46,253 bases of DNA from REEB481 sp964586595 (GTDB taxonomy: Bacteria > Bacteroidota > Bacteroidia > NS11-12g > UBA955), in the NCBI GenBank assembly GCA_964586595.1, contig CAZPHB010000018.1, forward strand, positions 1-46,253, written 5' to 3'. Shown in pieces: positions 22,495 through 31,383 of the stretch. The notes beneath the pieces are model-generated. The model ran no database searches and had not been told where the DNA came from. It saw nothing but the letters and a program-made list of their open reading frames with translations. Within the stretch, counting starts at the first letter, position 1. Each line of letters begins with the position of its first letter. A program made the translations under genes and the position numbers.

Positions 22495-23495
22495 TGGGCG
22501 TTCTCACTGTAAATCAATGCGGTAACAGTGCTTCCCACGGCTTTCAGTGTCGCCGGATCTACGGAAGCAAGATTGTCTGCTTTTGTATGCCAGTAGGCCG
22601 CAAACTGACTTTGGGTATTGGGATCGTATTGGATGATGTCCACCATCGGAATGCCCAAAATGCCCATCACGTAAATATGATCGTCCAGAATGGGGCCGCG
22701 ATCCATGTTGATGAAGTGTTTGCCGTAGCCCAAGGTTCCTGCGGTATTCCAGATGCGAAAAACCAGATCTCTGGCCCGCCCCAGGCTGTTTCCTTCCCAA
22801 GCAAACAGGGCATCTTTTCCGCCCACCATGTCCAGCAAAACGCCATACATGGCTTTGTAGTCAGGCACATGCGGATTGTTGGCCCAATACTGAGAGCCCA
22901 GGCAATACGAATTTTTCACTGCTCCGGAACGGTCGCCCCAGTCTTCTGCATCAAAGAATATGATGTCAATTCCGATGTTGGTCAACGGGTTTTTTTGAAT
23001 CATGTCGGCCAATTGCAGCAATACGCCTACACCACTGCCTCCATCGTTGGCACCATCAAAAACGGCGCGTGGCTCGTTGGGATCCTGGTCGGCAAAAGGT
23101 CGTGTATCCCAATGTGCACACAACAGGATTCGGTTTTTGGCACCTGGGTTAAATACGCCGATGATGTTTTTCATCACCAGCGGAGTTCCGTCGTAGGTGG
23201 TGTCCAGACCTTGTTGTACCATAACCGTATCACAAAAGGCGTCGAGTTTGCGGAACAGGTATTCCGCGCAGCGTGCATGTGCAATGCTGTTGGGTATTCT
23301 CGGGCCGAAGGCTACCTGTGCTGCAACATATTGAAAGGCGCTGTCGCCGGAAAATGAGGGATGCGGGGCAATCACCAGGGAATCGGTGGCATTGACTTCT
23401 GCAGCCTGATCAGACTTCTTTCCGGAAGTGCAGGCGCTGAGCCAAAACAATCCTGCAACCATTGCAAGGAAAAACCTATTGGACTTTTGGAACAT
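22479..23495 (-). CDS. Glutaminyl cyclase-like M28 lipoprotein (type II QC)
   Basis: 338 aa. Lipobox LSAC (Cys22) predicts a lipoprotein. The M28/type II glutaminyl-peptide cyclotransferase signatures are AFGPRIPNS, CAHWDTRPFAD (His128, Asp130), FDGANDGGSGVG (Asp151), FFDAEDWGD (Glu184), LDDHIYV (Asp271, Asp272, His273) and YWHTKADN near 301-308. The DDH and WHTxxDN blocks are specific to cyclases rather than general M28 aminopeptidases. It would convert N-terminal Gln of exported proteins to pyroglutamate, which suits the Gln-starting mature proteins of this window. A TAAATTTG box lies 7 nt before the ATG. bshB1 overlaps its end. Confidence 0.85.
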   Translation of the reverse strand: MFQKSNRFFLAMVAGLFWLSACTSGKKSDQAAEVNATDSLVIAPHPSFSGDSAFQYVAAQVAFGPRIPNSIAHARCAEYLFRKLDAFCDTVMVQQGLDTTYDGTPLVMKNIIGVFNPGAKNRILLCAHWDTRPFADQDPNEPRAVFDGANDGGSGVGVLLQLADMIQKNPLTNIGIDIIFFDAEDWGDRSGAVKNSYCLGSQYWANNPHVPDYKAMYGVLLDMVGGKDALFAWEGNSLGRARDLVFRIWNTAGTLGYGKHFINMDRGPILDDHIYVMGILGIPMVDIIQYDPNTQSQFAAYWHTKADNLASVDPATLKAVGSTVTALIYSENAQWQQR

Positions 23496-23502
23496 GGCAG
23501 GG

Positions 23503-23510
23503 CAAATTTA
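23503..23510 (-). promoter_or_regulatory. Glutaminyl cyclase-like gene -7 box (TAAATTTG)
   Basis: Minus-strand TAAATTTG, an exact TAnnTTTG match, ends 7 nt before the ATG at 23495. No clear -33 TTG was seen. Confidence 0.55.
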
Positions 23511-23660
23511 GTCAAAGCGTGCGCGTCGCCGCGCGTTGAATGGTGCAAAGCCCTCAGGGATATGCTCCATTCGATTCAAGGTTTGCCTTTACCTTTAAAA
23601 AAGAGGGCTCTGTCAAAAACCTAGGGCGTGTTTCCTTGTTTGATTGGAACATTGCATCGC

Positions 23661-26018
23661 ATGAGGTTATTGCCATTACTGCTGTTTTTTCTATTCCTGC
23701 TTCCTGAATCAAGCCTAAACGCCCAAAACATCACCATCAGCGGTTATGTGCGGGAAGCCAGCAGCGGAGAAGAAATCATCAACGCCCAAGTTACCGAGGT
23801 TCGTTCCCAGAAAAGTGTTTCCACCAACGCCTACGGTTTTTTCAGCCTTACGGTGAGCGCCGGACCCGTGGAACTGATGGTGGGCTTTGGCGGGTTTGAC
23901 ACCAAGGAACTCACCTTCAGCTCCCAAAAGGATACCAGCATTCTGGTGGAATTGACCAAGAGCAGCCAGCAGCTGGAAACAGTGACCATCAAAGGCCGCG
24001 GAAAGCTCGACAATGTGCGGAAGATAGACATGAGTACCAACCGCCTCAGCGGACAAGCCATCAAAAAAATCCCGGCTTTTTTAGGAGAAGTGGACGTGGT
24101 GCGGTCCATACAACTGCTGCCGGGCGTAAGCACCGTTGGCGAAGGTTCCAGCGGTTTTAACGTGCGCGGCGGAAGCACGGATCAGAACCTCATCTTGCTG
24201 GACGAAGCGCCGGTGTTTAACAGCAGCCACCTGTTCGGATTCTTCAGCATTTTCAATCCCGATGTGGTGAAGGATGTGCAGCTGGTGAAAGGAGGCATTG
24301 GCGCCAATTACGGAGGCCGTCTTTCATCGGTGGTGGATGTGCGCAGCAAGGATGGAAACAAAAAAGAATTTGAAGGCAGTGGCGGCGTGGGAACCATCTT
24401 CAGCCGCTTCAGCGTGGAAGGGCCGCTCATCAAAAACAAAGCCTCGGTGATTCTGGCAGCGCGAAGAAGTTATATAGACGTGCTGGCCAAACCCTTTCTC
24501 CTGGGTAATGAAGACTTGAAAGACAGCCGCTTTAACTTCTATGACCTCAGCGGGAAAATGAATTTTACCCTTGGGAAGAAGGACCGTTTGTACATTGCCG
24601 GATACAAGGGAAACGATGTTTTTGGCGCAGGCACTCAGGTGAAATTCATCTGGGGAAACACCACGCTCAGCACCCGCTGGAACCACGTGTACAGCGATAA
24701 GCTGTTCATGAACCTGACCTACTATTATTCAAAATACGATTACAACCTCGGCTTTGGCGACCGCGACAACAGCTTCGACTGGTACAGCAACATCTTCAAC
24801 TACAGCGTTAAGCCGGAGTTTACCTGGTATGCCAATGCCAAAAACACCGTGACCTTCGGCGGCCAAAGCACTTACTATGTATTTCGACCCGGCCGGGCAA
24901 CATCTAAACAAGCTCAGGGTACTTTTAACTTCAGCCTTCCCGACCGTTATTCCTGGGAAAACGCAGTCTACGTGAGCAACGACCAAACCCTGGGCAAACG
25001 CTGGATGTTGCGCTATGGCATCCGCTGGAGCAGCTTCGATTACCTGGGCAGCGGTAAAGCCTATTATTACTCAGAACCACTGTTTGCCGGCTTCCGCAAA
25101 ACCTTCGACAGCGCCGTTGATTTTGGCCGAAACAAAAGCATGGAATTCTACCAAAACTGGGAGCCACGGATGGCAGTGAAGTATCAGATCAACAGACAGT
25201 CTTCACTGAAAGTCAGCTACAACCGCATGGCGCAGTACCTGCACCTGCTCAGCAATACCGCCGCTTCTTCACCGTTGGATGTGTGGACGCCCAGCACCAA
25301 CAACATCAAACCTCAGCTGGCCGACCAGTTCGCGCTGGGTTATTTCAGGAACTTTGGTAAAAACGACGCCATCGAAGCTTCCGCAGAAGTGTATTACAAG
25401 GATCTTTTAAACCAGGTGGATTACATCGACGGTGCCGACCTGCTGCTGAACGAATACCTGGAAGGTGACTTACTCTACGGAAGCGGCCGTGCCTATGGCG
25501 CAGAGTTTTACGTGAAGAAAAACAGCGGCAAACTCAACGGCTGGGTCAGCTATACCATTTCCAAAAGCGAACGCCGTGTGCAGGGCATCAACAACGACCA
25601 ATGGTTTCCCACCCGCTTCGACCGCCTGCACAACCTGTACGTTGTGGCCAGTTATTCCCTGAACAAAAAATGGGATTTGGGCGCCAGCTTCGTGTTCAGC
25701 TCAGGAACACCGGCAACCTTCCCCACCAACCTGTATCAGGTTCAGGGATTGAACATCCCGCACAATACCTTCGGAGCCCGCAACAATGCCAGAAACCCAG
25801 CCTACAACCGCCTGGATTTCAGCGCTACCATGAAGGGCAAGCAAACCGAAAAATGGCGCAGCGAATGGGTGTTCGGTGTGTATAATGCCTATTCAAGAAA
25901 AAATCCCTACAGCGTGTATTTCCGTACCGACCCCAATGATCCCAACAGCTACCAGGGCGTGAAATTCATTGTGGTGGGGGCCATCATTCCCGCAGTGTCT
26001 TACAATTTTAATTTCTGA
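23661..26018 (+). CDS. TonB-dependent receptor with carboxypeptidase-like N-domain
   Basis: 785 aa from the ATG at 23661, which starts a good signal peptide ending LNA, then Gln; the frame extends to a GTG at 23628. Residues about 20-105 form a CarboxypepD_reg-like beta sandwich (ISGYVREASSGEEIINAQV), then the plug domain with NVRGGSTDQNLILLDEAPVF and GGIGANYGGRLSSVVDVRSK, then a 22-strand-type barrel ending in FNF. It would import an unknown nutrient using TonB-ExbB-ExbD energy. The DUF4249 lipoprotein gene follows at 4 bp, a standing pair in Bacteroidota distinct from SusC/SusD. Confidence 0.92.
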   Translation: MRLLPLLLFFLFLLPESSLNAQNITISGYVREASSGEEIINAQVTEVRSQKSVSTNAYGFFSLTVSAGPVELMVGFGGFDTKELTFSSQKDTSILVELTKSSQQLETVTIKGRGKLDNVRKIDMSTNRLSGQAIKKIPAFLGEVDVVRSIQLLPGVSTVGEGSSGFNVRGGSTDQNLILLDEAPVFNSSHLFGFFSIFNPDVVKDVQLVKGGIGANYGGRLSSVVDVRSKDGNKKEFEGSGGVGTIFSRFSVEGPLIKNKASVILAARRSYIDVLAKPFLLGNEDLKDSRFNFYDLSGKMNFTLGKKDRLYIAGYKGNDVFGAGTQVKFIWGNTTLSTRWNHVYSDKLFMNLTYYYSKYDYNLGFGDRDNSFDWYSNIFNYSVKPEFTWYANAKNTVTFGGQSTYYVFRPGRATSKQAQGTFNFSLPDRYSWENAVYVSNDQTLGKRWMLRYGIRWSSFDYLGSGKAYYYSEPLFAGFRKTFDSAVDFGRNKSMEFYQNWEPRMAVKYQINRQSSLKVSYNRMAQYLHLLSNTAASSPLDVWTPSTNNIKPQLADQFALGYFRNFGKNDAIEASAEVYYKDLLNQVDYIDGADLLLNEYLEGDLLYGSGRAYGAEFYVKKNSGKLNGWVSYTISKSERRVQGINNDQWFPTRFDRLHNLYVVASYSLNKKWDLGASFVFSSGTPATFPTNLYQVQGLNIPHNTFGARNNARNPAYNRLDFSATMKGKQTEKWRSEWVFGVYNAYSRKNPYSVYFRTDPNDPNSYQGVKFIVVGAIIPAVSYNFNF

Positions 26019-26022
26019 ACCG

Positions 26023-26904
26023 ATGATGCGTAATATCCTCCTCTTCACAATATGCAGCAGCCTTTTGCTCGCAGCCTGCGAACGCCCTTACGACATCAAG
26101 CTGGCTGAAGGCATGCCGCAGTACACCATTGATGCTTTTGTAAGCAATTCCGATTCGGTGCAAACCATCCGCATCACCAAAAGCATTCCCTTCAATGCAA
26201 ATCCATCCACCATTCCCGGTGTGGAAGGCGCACAGGTGGCGCTTATCGACTCCACCAGCTTCCGGGTGTATTTCTTCAGCGACCGCGGAAAAGGGAATTA
26301 TACCTTCACGCCTTCGCGCAGCACCGGCGATACCTTCCGTGTGGGCCATCAATACGTACTGGCTGTAATTATTGGCAGCGATACCTTCATTTCCGGCAGC
26401 ACCATGAATCCTACAGCGCCCATAGATTCATTGGCATTGATCAAAGAAGAAGAACGCTTCGGATTGAAAGCCGGCCAATACGTAGAACTCGGGGCTACAG
26501 ACCTTCCGGGCAGGGGCAATTGCTACTGGATTAAAACCTACATCAATGGAAAACTCAGGAATAAGATATCTGAACTCAACCTGGCCTTCGATGGTGCATT
26601 CAGTCCCAATGCCGGATCGGACGGAATTCCGTTCATAGTACCCATCCGCTACCTTGCCCTCAACGACTTCCAAAATCCCTATGTCAGCGGCGATGTTATT
26701 CGGGTTGAAATACATTCCATCACGCCGGAAACCTTGTACTTCTTTTCAGAAGTGCAGCAACAGCTTCAGAATGCCGGATTATTTGCCACCATTCCGGCTA
26801 ATGTGAAAAGCAATGTGTTTAACCTGAACCCGAAATCATCGGTGAAAGCCAACGGATTTTTCTGCATGAGTGCGGTGAGCAGCGGCAGCATTGTGATTCC
26901 CTGA
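26023..26904 (+). CDS. DUF4249 lipoprotein, partner of the TonB receptor
   Basis: 293 aa from the first of two adjacent ATGs (26023 or 26026). Lipobox LLAAC follows a short hydrophobic stretch. The opening YTIDAFVSNSDSVQTIRITKS and repeated beta-rich segments are typical of DUF4249, whose genes sit next to TonB-dependent receptors of this type. It is probably an outer-membrane lipoprotein capping or helping the receptor, by analogy with SusD, although unrelated to it in sequence. The ligand is unknown. It ends 16 bp from the convergent SRAP gene. Confidence 0.8.
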   Translation: MMRNILLFTICSSLLLAACERPYDIKLAEGMPQYTIDAFVSNSDSVQTIRITKSIPFNANPSTIPGVEGAQVALIDSTSFRVYFFSDRGKGNYTFTPSRSTGDTFRVGHQYVLAVIIGSDTFISGSTMNPTAPIDSLALIKEEERFGLKAGQYVELGATDLPGRGNCYWIKTYINGKLRNKISELNLAFDGAFSPNAGSDGIPFIVPIRYLALNDFQNPYVSGDVIRVEIHSITPETLYFFSEVQQQLQNAGLFATIPANVKSNVFNLNPKSSVKANGFFCMSAVSSGSIVIP

Positions 26905-26919
26905 TTTGGGAAAACGATG

Positions 26920-27636
26920 TCACTTCCAGGGAAGCTGCAGCACATCGTAGGAACAGGGCTCCTGCACTTCCGGAACATCGCGGTTTTGACGTGCCATGGA
27001 AGCGAGCTTCGAAACAGGAAAGGCCTCAAGATCACTGTCGGGATAGGGTTTGATGCAGGCTGAAGCCTGTTCCTCATTGCCGTGTAACCATAAATGTTCG
27101 TGCTGCTTGTCCAAAATCAGCGGCATGCGCAGCTTCCCGTTGTGGATGTAGGACAGTAACTCATTGGCTGCGCAGGTTACGATGCTGAAGCTGTGCATCA
27201 GTTCACCGGTTTCCGGGTCCACCCATTCAGCCCAAAGTCCGCCGAAGATCATCGCCTCATCTTCAGCAAGTTTGATGAAAAACGGGTATTTGTGGCCGTC
27301 CTGTTCGCGCCATTCGTAAAAGCCCGCTGCAGGAACCAGGCAGCGGTGTTGCTTGAACGCTTCGCGAAACATGGGTTTTTCCGCAAGCGTTTCCCCACGG
27401 GCATTAAAGGCACGTGCCGACAGTTCCTCTGCCTGTTTCCGGTTTTTTACCCAAGAGGGAACTAAACCCCAGTGCATCAGCTCGATCCGCTCGCTATGTT
27501 CTCCGGTGATCACCGGCAAAAGCGGACGATTGAACGCACTGATGTAATAATGCATGCCCGCCGCCGGAACCTGCTCCAGGTTCAGCCGATCTTTCAGTTT
27601 TGCTTTGTTGAAGTTGGTGGCGTAGGAATAGCACAT
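26920..27636 (-). CDS. SRAP / HMCES-family abasic-site DNA-protein crosslinker
   Basis: 238 aa SOS-response-associated-peptidase family protein (YedK/HMCES). Cys2, the residue that after Met removal forms the thiazolidine bond with an abasic site, is present (MCYSYATN). Other signature parts are FNARGETLAEKPMF, CLVPAAGFYEW with the catalytic Glu, TCAANELLSYIHNGKLRMP with the conserved His region. The protein shields abasic sites in single-stranded DNA. No SOS box was recognised and it is not in a repair operon. Family length is normal. Confidence 0.92.
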   Translation of the reverse strand: MCYSYATNFNKAKLKDRLNLEQVPAAGMHYYISAFNRPLLPVITGEHSERIELMHWGLVPSWVKNRKQAEELSARAFNARGETLAEKPMFREAFKQHRCLVPAAGFYEWREQDGHKYPFFIKLAEDEAMIFGGLWAEWVDPETGELMHSFSIVTCAANELLSYIHNGKLRMPLILDKQHEHLWLHGNEEQASACIKPYPDSDLEAFPVSKLASMARQNRDVPEVQEPCSYDVLQLPWK

Positions 27637-27917
27637 GCGTATTCGAATTACGTGATTCCAGCCTCATGATACAGACAGATTTCAGGAAACGGCATTTAAG
27701 GCTGTCCGAAGCACTAAAATACTGCATCTATTCGCCTGATATTTATGTTGTGTTTTAAATTCACAAGAAGTCTATTTACCTTTATCCATAGGCTTAAAGA
27801 TTTCTACTTCGAATATCCTCATGTGTTTTTTTACCATTGACGCTCTATTTTAGTGTTATTATTTCGACTATTGCTAAGTGATATAATGGTTGTTTCAAGA
27901 CAGCCGTAAAATCAAGT
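27637..27917 (+). other. AT-rich intergenic stretch
   Basis: 281 bp, visibly richer in A+T than its flanks, without a supportable gene. It contains TATAAT (in GATATAATGG, about 27880-27889) 29 bp before the next ATG, but no TAnnTTTG box, so the promoter of the following small gene is unclear. Confidence 0.4.
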
Positions 27918-28142
27918 ATGAATAGATTCTGGATGGATATTTTCAGTGATGCAGCTACTTTTCTGATGCTGTGTGCTTTGTACTATTGGTGCACATTGTT
28001 TCCAAAACCCAACACTGTAGTCAATCATCAAGACGACAATAAAGTCTATACCCAAAGGCCCTTTATCATGAAGTATTTCGCAGTATTGATTGTTGTTTTA
28101 TATGGCTTTGTGATTGTAATGAAAATCATTTTGAACGGATGA
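27918..28142 (+). CDS. Hypothetical small membrane protein, two helices
   Basis: 74 aa. Two hydrophobic segments (about residues 12-27 and 51-71) flank a polar loop with Lys, Asp and Gln. No family is recognised. It stands alone in an AT-rich islet with 281 bp upstream and 277 bp downstream free of genes, which is unusual for this compact region and may point to recent acquisition. The ATG is clear and the reading frame ends at a normal stop; coding status rests only on ORF shape and membrane pattern. Confidence 0.45.
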   Translation: MNRFWMDIFSDAATFLMLCALYYWCTLFPKPNTVVNHQDDNKVYTQRPFIMKYFAVLIVVLYGFVIVMKIILNG

Positions 28143-28398
28143 ACATCCACAACTAATTATTAAATAATTCCGAATAGCTTCCACTACAAAACCATCACCA
28201 TATCTTCGGTAAGTCTGCTGAAAAGCGGTTCCTTGCAGCTGTTTTGTTTGCACCATTCATGGAATACAGATGCCAACATTAAGCAGTCCCGGAGCCTGAA
28301 CGCTGCGCGAGACTTTGGTTATGTACCTATTCAGTTCCGGTCATCTGGCTTCAGGCTAATCATAGCCGAAGGATGCAGTCTTTTCATGCCATTTGTTT
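28143..28398 (+). other. Intergenic region before the metalloprotease gene
   Basis: No gene is supported. A stop-free frame (28164-28400) has no start codon near its beginning and no recognisable product. AATTATT/AATAATT near 28155-28170 is a short AT-rich inverted repeat without a T-run. Confidence 0.4.
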
Positions 28399-28418
28399 AA
28401 ACTTGAGGGTTCAAGTTT
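28399..28418 (+). repeat. 8-bp perfect inverted repeat next to the metalloprotease start
   Basis: AAACTTGA, loop GGGT, TCAAGTTT; the repeat ends one base before the ATG at 28420. It could be an operator or an mRNA hairpin controlling initiation. Confidence 0.6.
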
Positions 28419-28419
28419 C

Positions 28420-30981
28420 ATGACCAGACACATATTGATCCTCTGTTCCGCTGCGTTGCTCTTTCCTGCAACGGCAGCCGCCCAGCGCAAGGGAAAAAGC
28501 ACTGCACCAGCTGCCCCCGTTGCTCCTGAAAAGCCCAAAACCGAAAAAGCAACCATCGCTGCAAAAACCAAGAATTGTTTGCGCATGGAAGGCCTGTTCA
28601 CCTTGTTCCGCGACAGCACCAACGGAAAGTTGTACATGCTCATCCGCAAAGAACACCTGAACCGGGAGTTCATTCATTTCACCTATACAGAAAACGGTGC
28701 TTTGGCTGCAGGCCATCACCGCGGTCAGTACCGTGGAAGTCAGGTCATCAGGGTGCGCAAATATTTTGAAAACATTGAATTTGAAGCCCAGAATACCGGC
28801 TTCTACTTCAACCCAAAAAACCCTTTAAGCCGCAGTGCACAAGCCAACATCAGCCATGCCTTGCTGGCCAGTGAAAAAATCGCTGCCGCCGATGAGTCTA
28901 AAGGTGAATACCTGATTGATGCCGATGAGTTGTTTCTAAGTGAGAAACTGCATCAGGTAAAGCCATCGCCCCGTCCCGGCACACCTCCCGGTACGTTTGC
29001 ATTGGGAAATCTTGCCAAGGGAAAAACCAAATACGACCAGGTGCGCAACTATCCGGAGAATACGGATTTGGTGGTGCAGTATGTGTATGAAAGTCCGTTT
29101 GCCAGCGGCAGCGGTGGGGAAGAAGTAACAGACAGCCGTGCGGTTTCCGTGTTGCTGCAGCACAGCCTGATTGCCATGCCGGAAAACGATTTCAAACCGC
29201 GCTTTGACGATCCGCGTGTGGGCTACTTCAACGAAACGGTGAACGACATGACCAGCGATGAGGCGGTAAACTACCGCGACCTCATCCACCGCTGGAACCT
29301 GGTGAAAAAAGAACCCGGCGCCGCATGGAGTGAACCGGTGAAACCTATTGTATGGTGGATTGAAAACACCACCCCGCTGGAATACCGCGAAACCATCCGT
29401 CAGGCTGCTTTACAATGGAACCTGGCTTTTGAACGCATCGGATTTAAAAATGCCGTACAGGTAAACATCCAACCCGATGATGCCACCTGGGATGCCGGCG
29501 ATATACGCTACAACGTGTTGCGCTGGACCTCTTCGCCCAATCCGCCATTCGGTGGCTATGGTCCGAGTTTTGTCAATCCTCGAACAGGAGAAATCCTGGG
29601 TGCCGACATCATGCTGGAATATGTGTTTGTAACCAACCGTCTGGTGCGGGAAAAGCTGTTTGGCGTGCCCACCGGATTGGAACTGCACGACCAGGACCCG
29701 CACGCATCATGCTACGCTTCCGATATGCTGCACATGCAAACCATGCTGGGCAAACAAGCATTGCAGGCAGCTGCGCCTCAGGATGAAACCGCGCTTGGCA
29801 AGCTGCTCACCCAGAGTTTATATTACCTCATCCTGCACGAAATGGGCCATACACTTGGCCTGATGCACAACATGAAGGCTTCACAGCTGCTGAGCCCGGA
29901 ACAACTGAAGGCGAAGTCCGGAACGAATGCCGACCTGATTGGATCGGTGATGGATTATCCTGCCATCAACCTGAACAACCTCGGTGCGGGCGCACTGGAT
30001 TATTGCCAAACACGTCCCGGACCTTACGACCTCTGGGCCATCGAATTTGGTTACAGCACGGCGCTGGAAGATGAAGCCGCCGAACAGAAACGTTTGGAAC
30101 AGATACTTGCGCGCAGCAGCGAACCTGCGCTCACCTTTGGCAACGATGCCGATGACATGCGCAATCCGGGTAAAGCCATCGACCCTCGCGTTATGGTCAA
30201 CGACCTGAGCAATGATGCCATCACCTATGCGGTGGAACGCACCAAACAGGTTCAGGGAATGTTGGATGGCCTGAAGGCCAGATACAGCAATGGCAGCAGC
30301 TATGAAGAACTGCGCGATGCTTTTGCAGTGATTTCCGGAGAGTACAGCACCTCGATGGGCATTATTTCCAGATACATTGGTGGTGTGTATGTTGAGCGTG
30401 CAGGTCCGGGTTCGGCAAAACAGCCATACACGCCGGTAGCTTATGCCGACCAGAAGCGCGCCATGGCGGCATTAAAGGACTATGCTTTTGCACCCGACGC
30501 CATGAAGGTGGATGCTGCGCTCATTCCTTTTTTACAGCCGCAGCGCCGGGGTTTCAACTTCTTTTCCAGCACCGAAGATCCGAAAATGCACAACAGGGTT
30601 CGGCAGATGCAGTTGGGTGTATTGAGCCACCTCACGCACCCCGAGGTGATGCTGCGCCTCAGCGACAGCAGGCTTTATGGCAATACCTACAGCGTGAATG
30701 AAATGGTCAACGACCTGGTGCAGGCTTGTTTCGCTGCCGATTGGGGCGCGGGCGCCAAAACCAATACCTTCAGACAGGTGTTGCAGGTAAGCGTTACCGA
30801 GCGACTCATACGCATCAGTGGTTTAAAGGAGAAGAGTGAGTACGATCAACCATCGAAAGCCGCAGCCCTGGCCGCGCTGAATGATATTGCCGCTAAAATG
30901 AAAGTTGCCGGTGGTGATGCTGAAACCAATGCCCATCGTTTGTACCTGCGCACGCTGATTGAAAAGGCACTGGACGATTGA
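28420..30981 (+). CDS. Large secreted zinc metalloprotease (DUF5117/DUF4953 family)
   Basis: 853 aa from the ATG at 28420, giving a signal peptide that ends AAA with Gln next; a TTG at 28393 is the only earlier start. The zinc motif HEMGHTLGLMH is at about residues 473-483 (metzincin-like HExxHxxGxxH). Upstream are the long beta-rich DUF5117-like region, WWIENTTPLEYRETIRQAAL and RYNVLRW; SVMDYPAINL about 40 residues after the zinc site supplies the Met-turn-like block. A poly-Ala/Pro/Lys linker follows the signal peptide. Family members are exported proteases of unknown substrate. An inverted repeat abuts the start. The DUF423 gene follows after 21 bp. Confidence 0.88.
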   Translation: MTRHILILCSAALLFPATAAAQRKGKSTAPAAPVAPEKPKTEKATIAAKTKNCLRMEGLFTLFRDSTNGKLYMLIRKEHLNREFIHFTYTENGALAAGHHRGQYRGSQVIRVRKYFENIEFEAQNTGFYFNPKNPLSRSAQANISHALLASEKIAAADESKGEYLIDADELFLSEKLHQVKPSPRPGTPPGTFALGNLAKGKTKYDQVRNYPENTDLVVQYVYESPFASGSGGEEVTDSRAVSVLLQHSLIAMPENDFKPRFDDPRVGYFNETVNDMTSDEAVNYRDLIHRWNLVKKEPGAAWSEPVKPIVWWIENTTPLEYRETIRQAALQWNLAFERIGFKNAVQVNIQPDDATWDAGDIRYNVLRWTSSPNPPFGGYGPSFVNPRTGEILGADIMLEYVFVTNRLVREKLFGVPTGLELHDQDPHASCYASDMLHMQTMLGKQALQAAAPQDETALGKLLTQSLYYLILHEMGHTLGLMHNMKASQLLSPEQLKAKSGTNADLIGSVMDYPAINLNNLGAGALDYCQTRPGPYDLWAIEFGYSTALEDEAAEQKRLEQILARSSEPALTFGNDADDMRNPGKAIDPRVMVNDLSNDAITYAVERTKQVQGMLDGLKARYSNGSSYEELRDAFAVISGEYSTSMGIISRYIGGVYVERAGPGSAKQPYTPVAYADQKRAMAALKDYAFAPDAMKVDAALIPFLQPQRRGFNFFSSTEDPKMHNRVRQMQLGVLSHLTHPEVMLRLSDSRLYGNTYSVNEMVNDLVQACFAADWGAGAKTNTFRQVLQVSVTERLIRISGLKEKSEYDQPSKAAALAALNDIAAKMKVAGGDAETNAHRLYLRTLIEKALDD

Positions 30982-31002
30982 TGTTTCATCGTTGTTGTTG
31001 GC

Positions 31003-31383
31003 ATGAATAAGAAACAATTGGCCCTGGCCTGTGTGCTGATGGCATGTTCCATCGCCACAGGCGCTTTTGGGGCTCATTTTCTACGGGAAAATTTAAAGGT
31101 TGCGCCGCGTGGACTGGAGGTTTGGGATATTGCCGTGCGCTACCTGTTTTGGAACGCCCTGGGCTTGGGTTTGCTGGCGTTTGTGCCCGACATGAAGCAA
31201 CCCGCACGGCTGATCCTGATTGGTGTGCTTGTGTTTGCGCTGACGCTTTTTCCGGTTGCCCTGGACGGACATTTGCCTTTCCGCAGCAGCTGGCTGGGTG
31301 CGGTTACACCTATTGGCGGTGTGTTGATGATTGCAGGATGGCTCTGGGCGGGCCGAAAACTTTGGAAACAGCCGCATGCCTGA
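31003..31383 (+). CDS. DUF423 membrane protein (YgdD family)
   Basis: 126 aa, four predicted membrane helices. The family stretch GAFGAHFLRE near residue 22 is intact, followed by VRYLFWNALGLGLLAF, the counterpart of the usual TAxxYQxxHALAL block, though with Phe-Trp-Asn in place of the usual Gln and His. The function of the family is unknown. Its end overlaps the SixA-like gene by 8 bp, so the two are translationally coupled. Confidence 0.83.
   Translation: MNKKQLALACVLMACSIATGAFGAHFLRENLKVAPRGLEVWDIAVRYLFWNALGLGLLAFVPDMKQPARLILIGVLVFALTLFPVALDGHLPFRSSWLGAVTPIGGVLMIAGWLWAGRKLWKQPHA

Noticed and set aside
22398..23357. 319-aa plus-strand frame opposite the glutaminyl-cyclase-like gene
   Set aside because: The minus-strand gene carries a lipobox and all catalytic blocks; the plus-strand translation shows no domain.
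23661..26904. SusC/SusD polysaccharide utilisation locus
   Set aside because: The partner lipoprotein is DUF4249-type, not SusD, and no glycoside hydrolase or sulfatase is nearby.
26897..26912. TTCCC/GGGAA hairpin between the DUF4249 and SRAP genes
   Set aside because: The stem is only 5 bp and lacks a T-run on either side, too weak to call a terminator.
28164..28400. Stop-free frame that might be a remnant of a gene upstream of the metalloprotease
   Set aside because: It has no usable start codon near its beginning and no recognisable domain; a run of this length is expected by chance among six frames.
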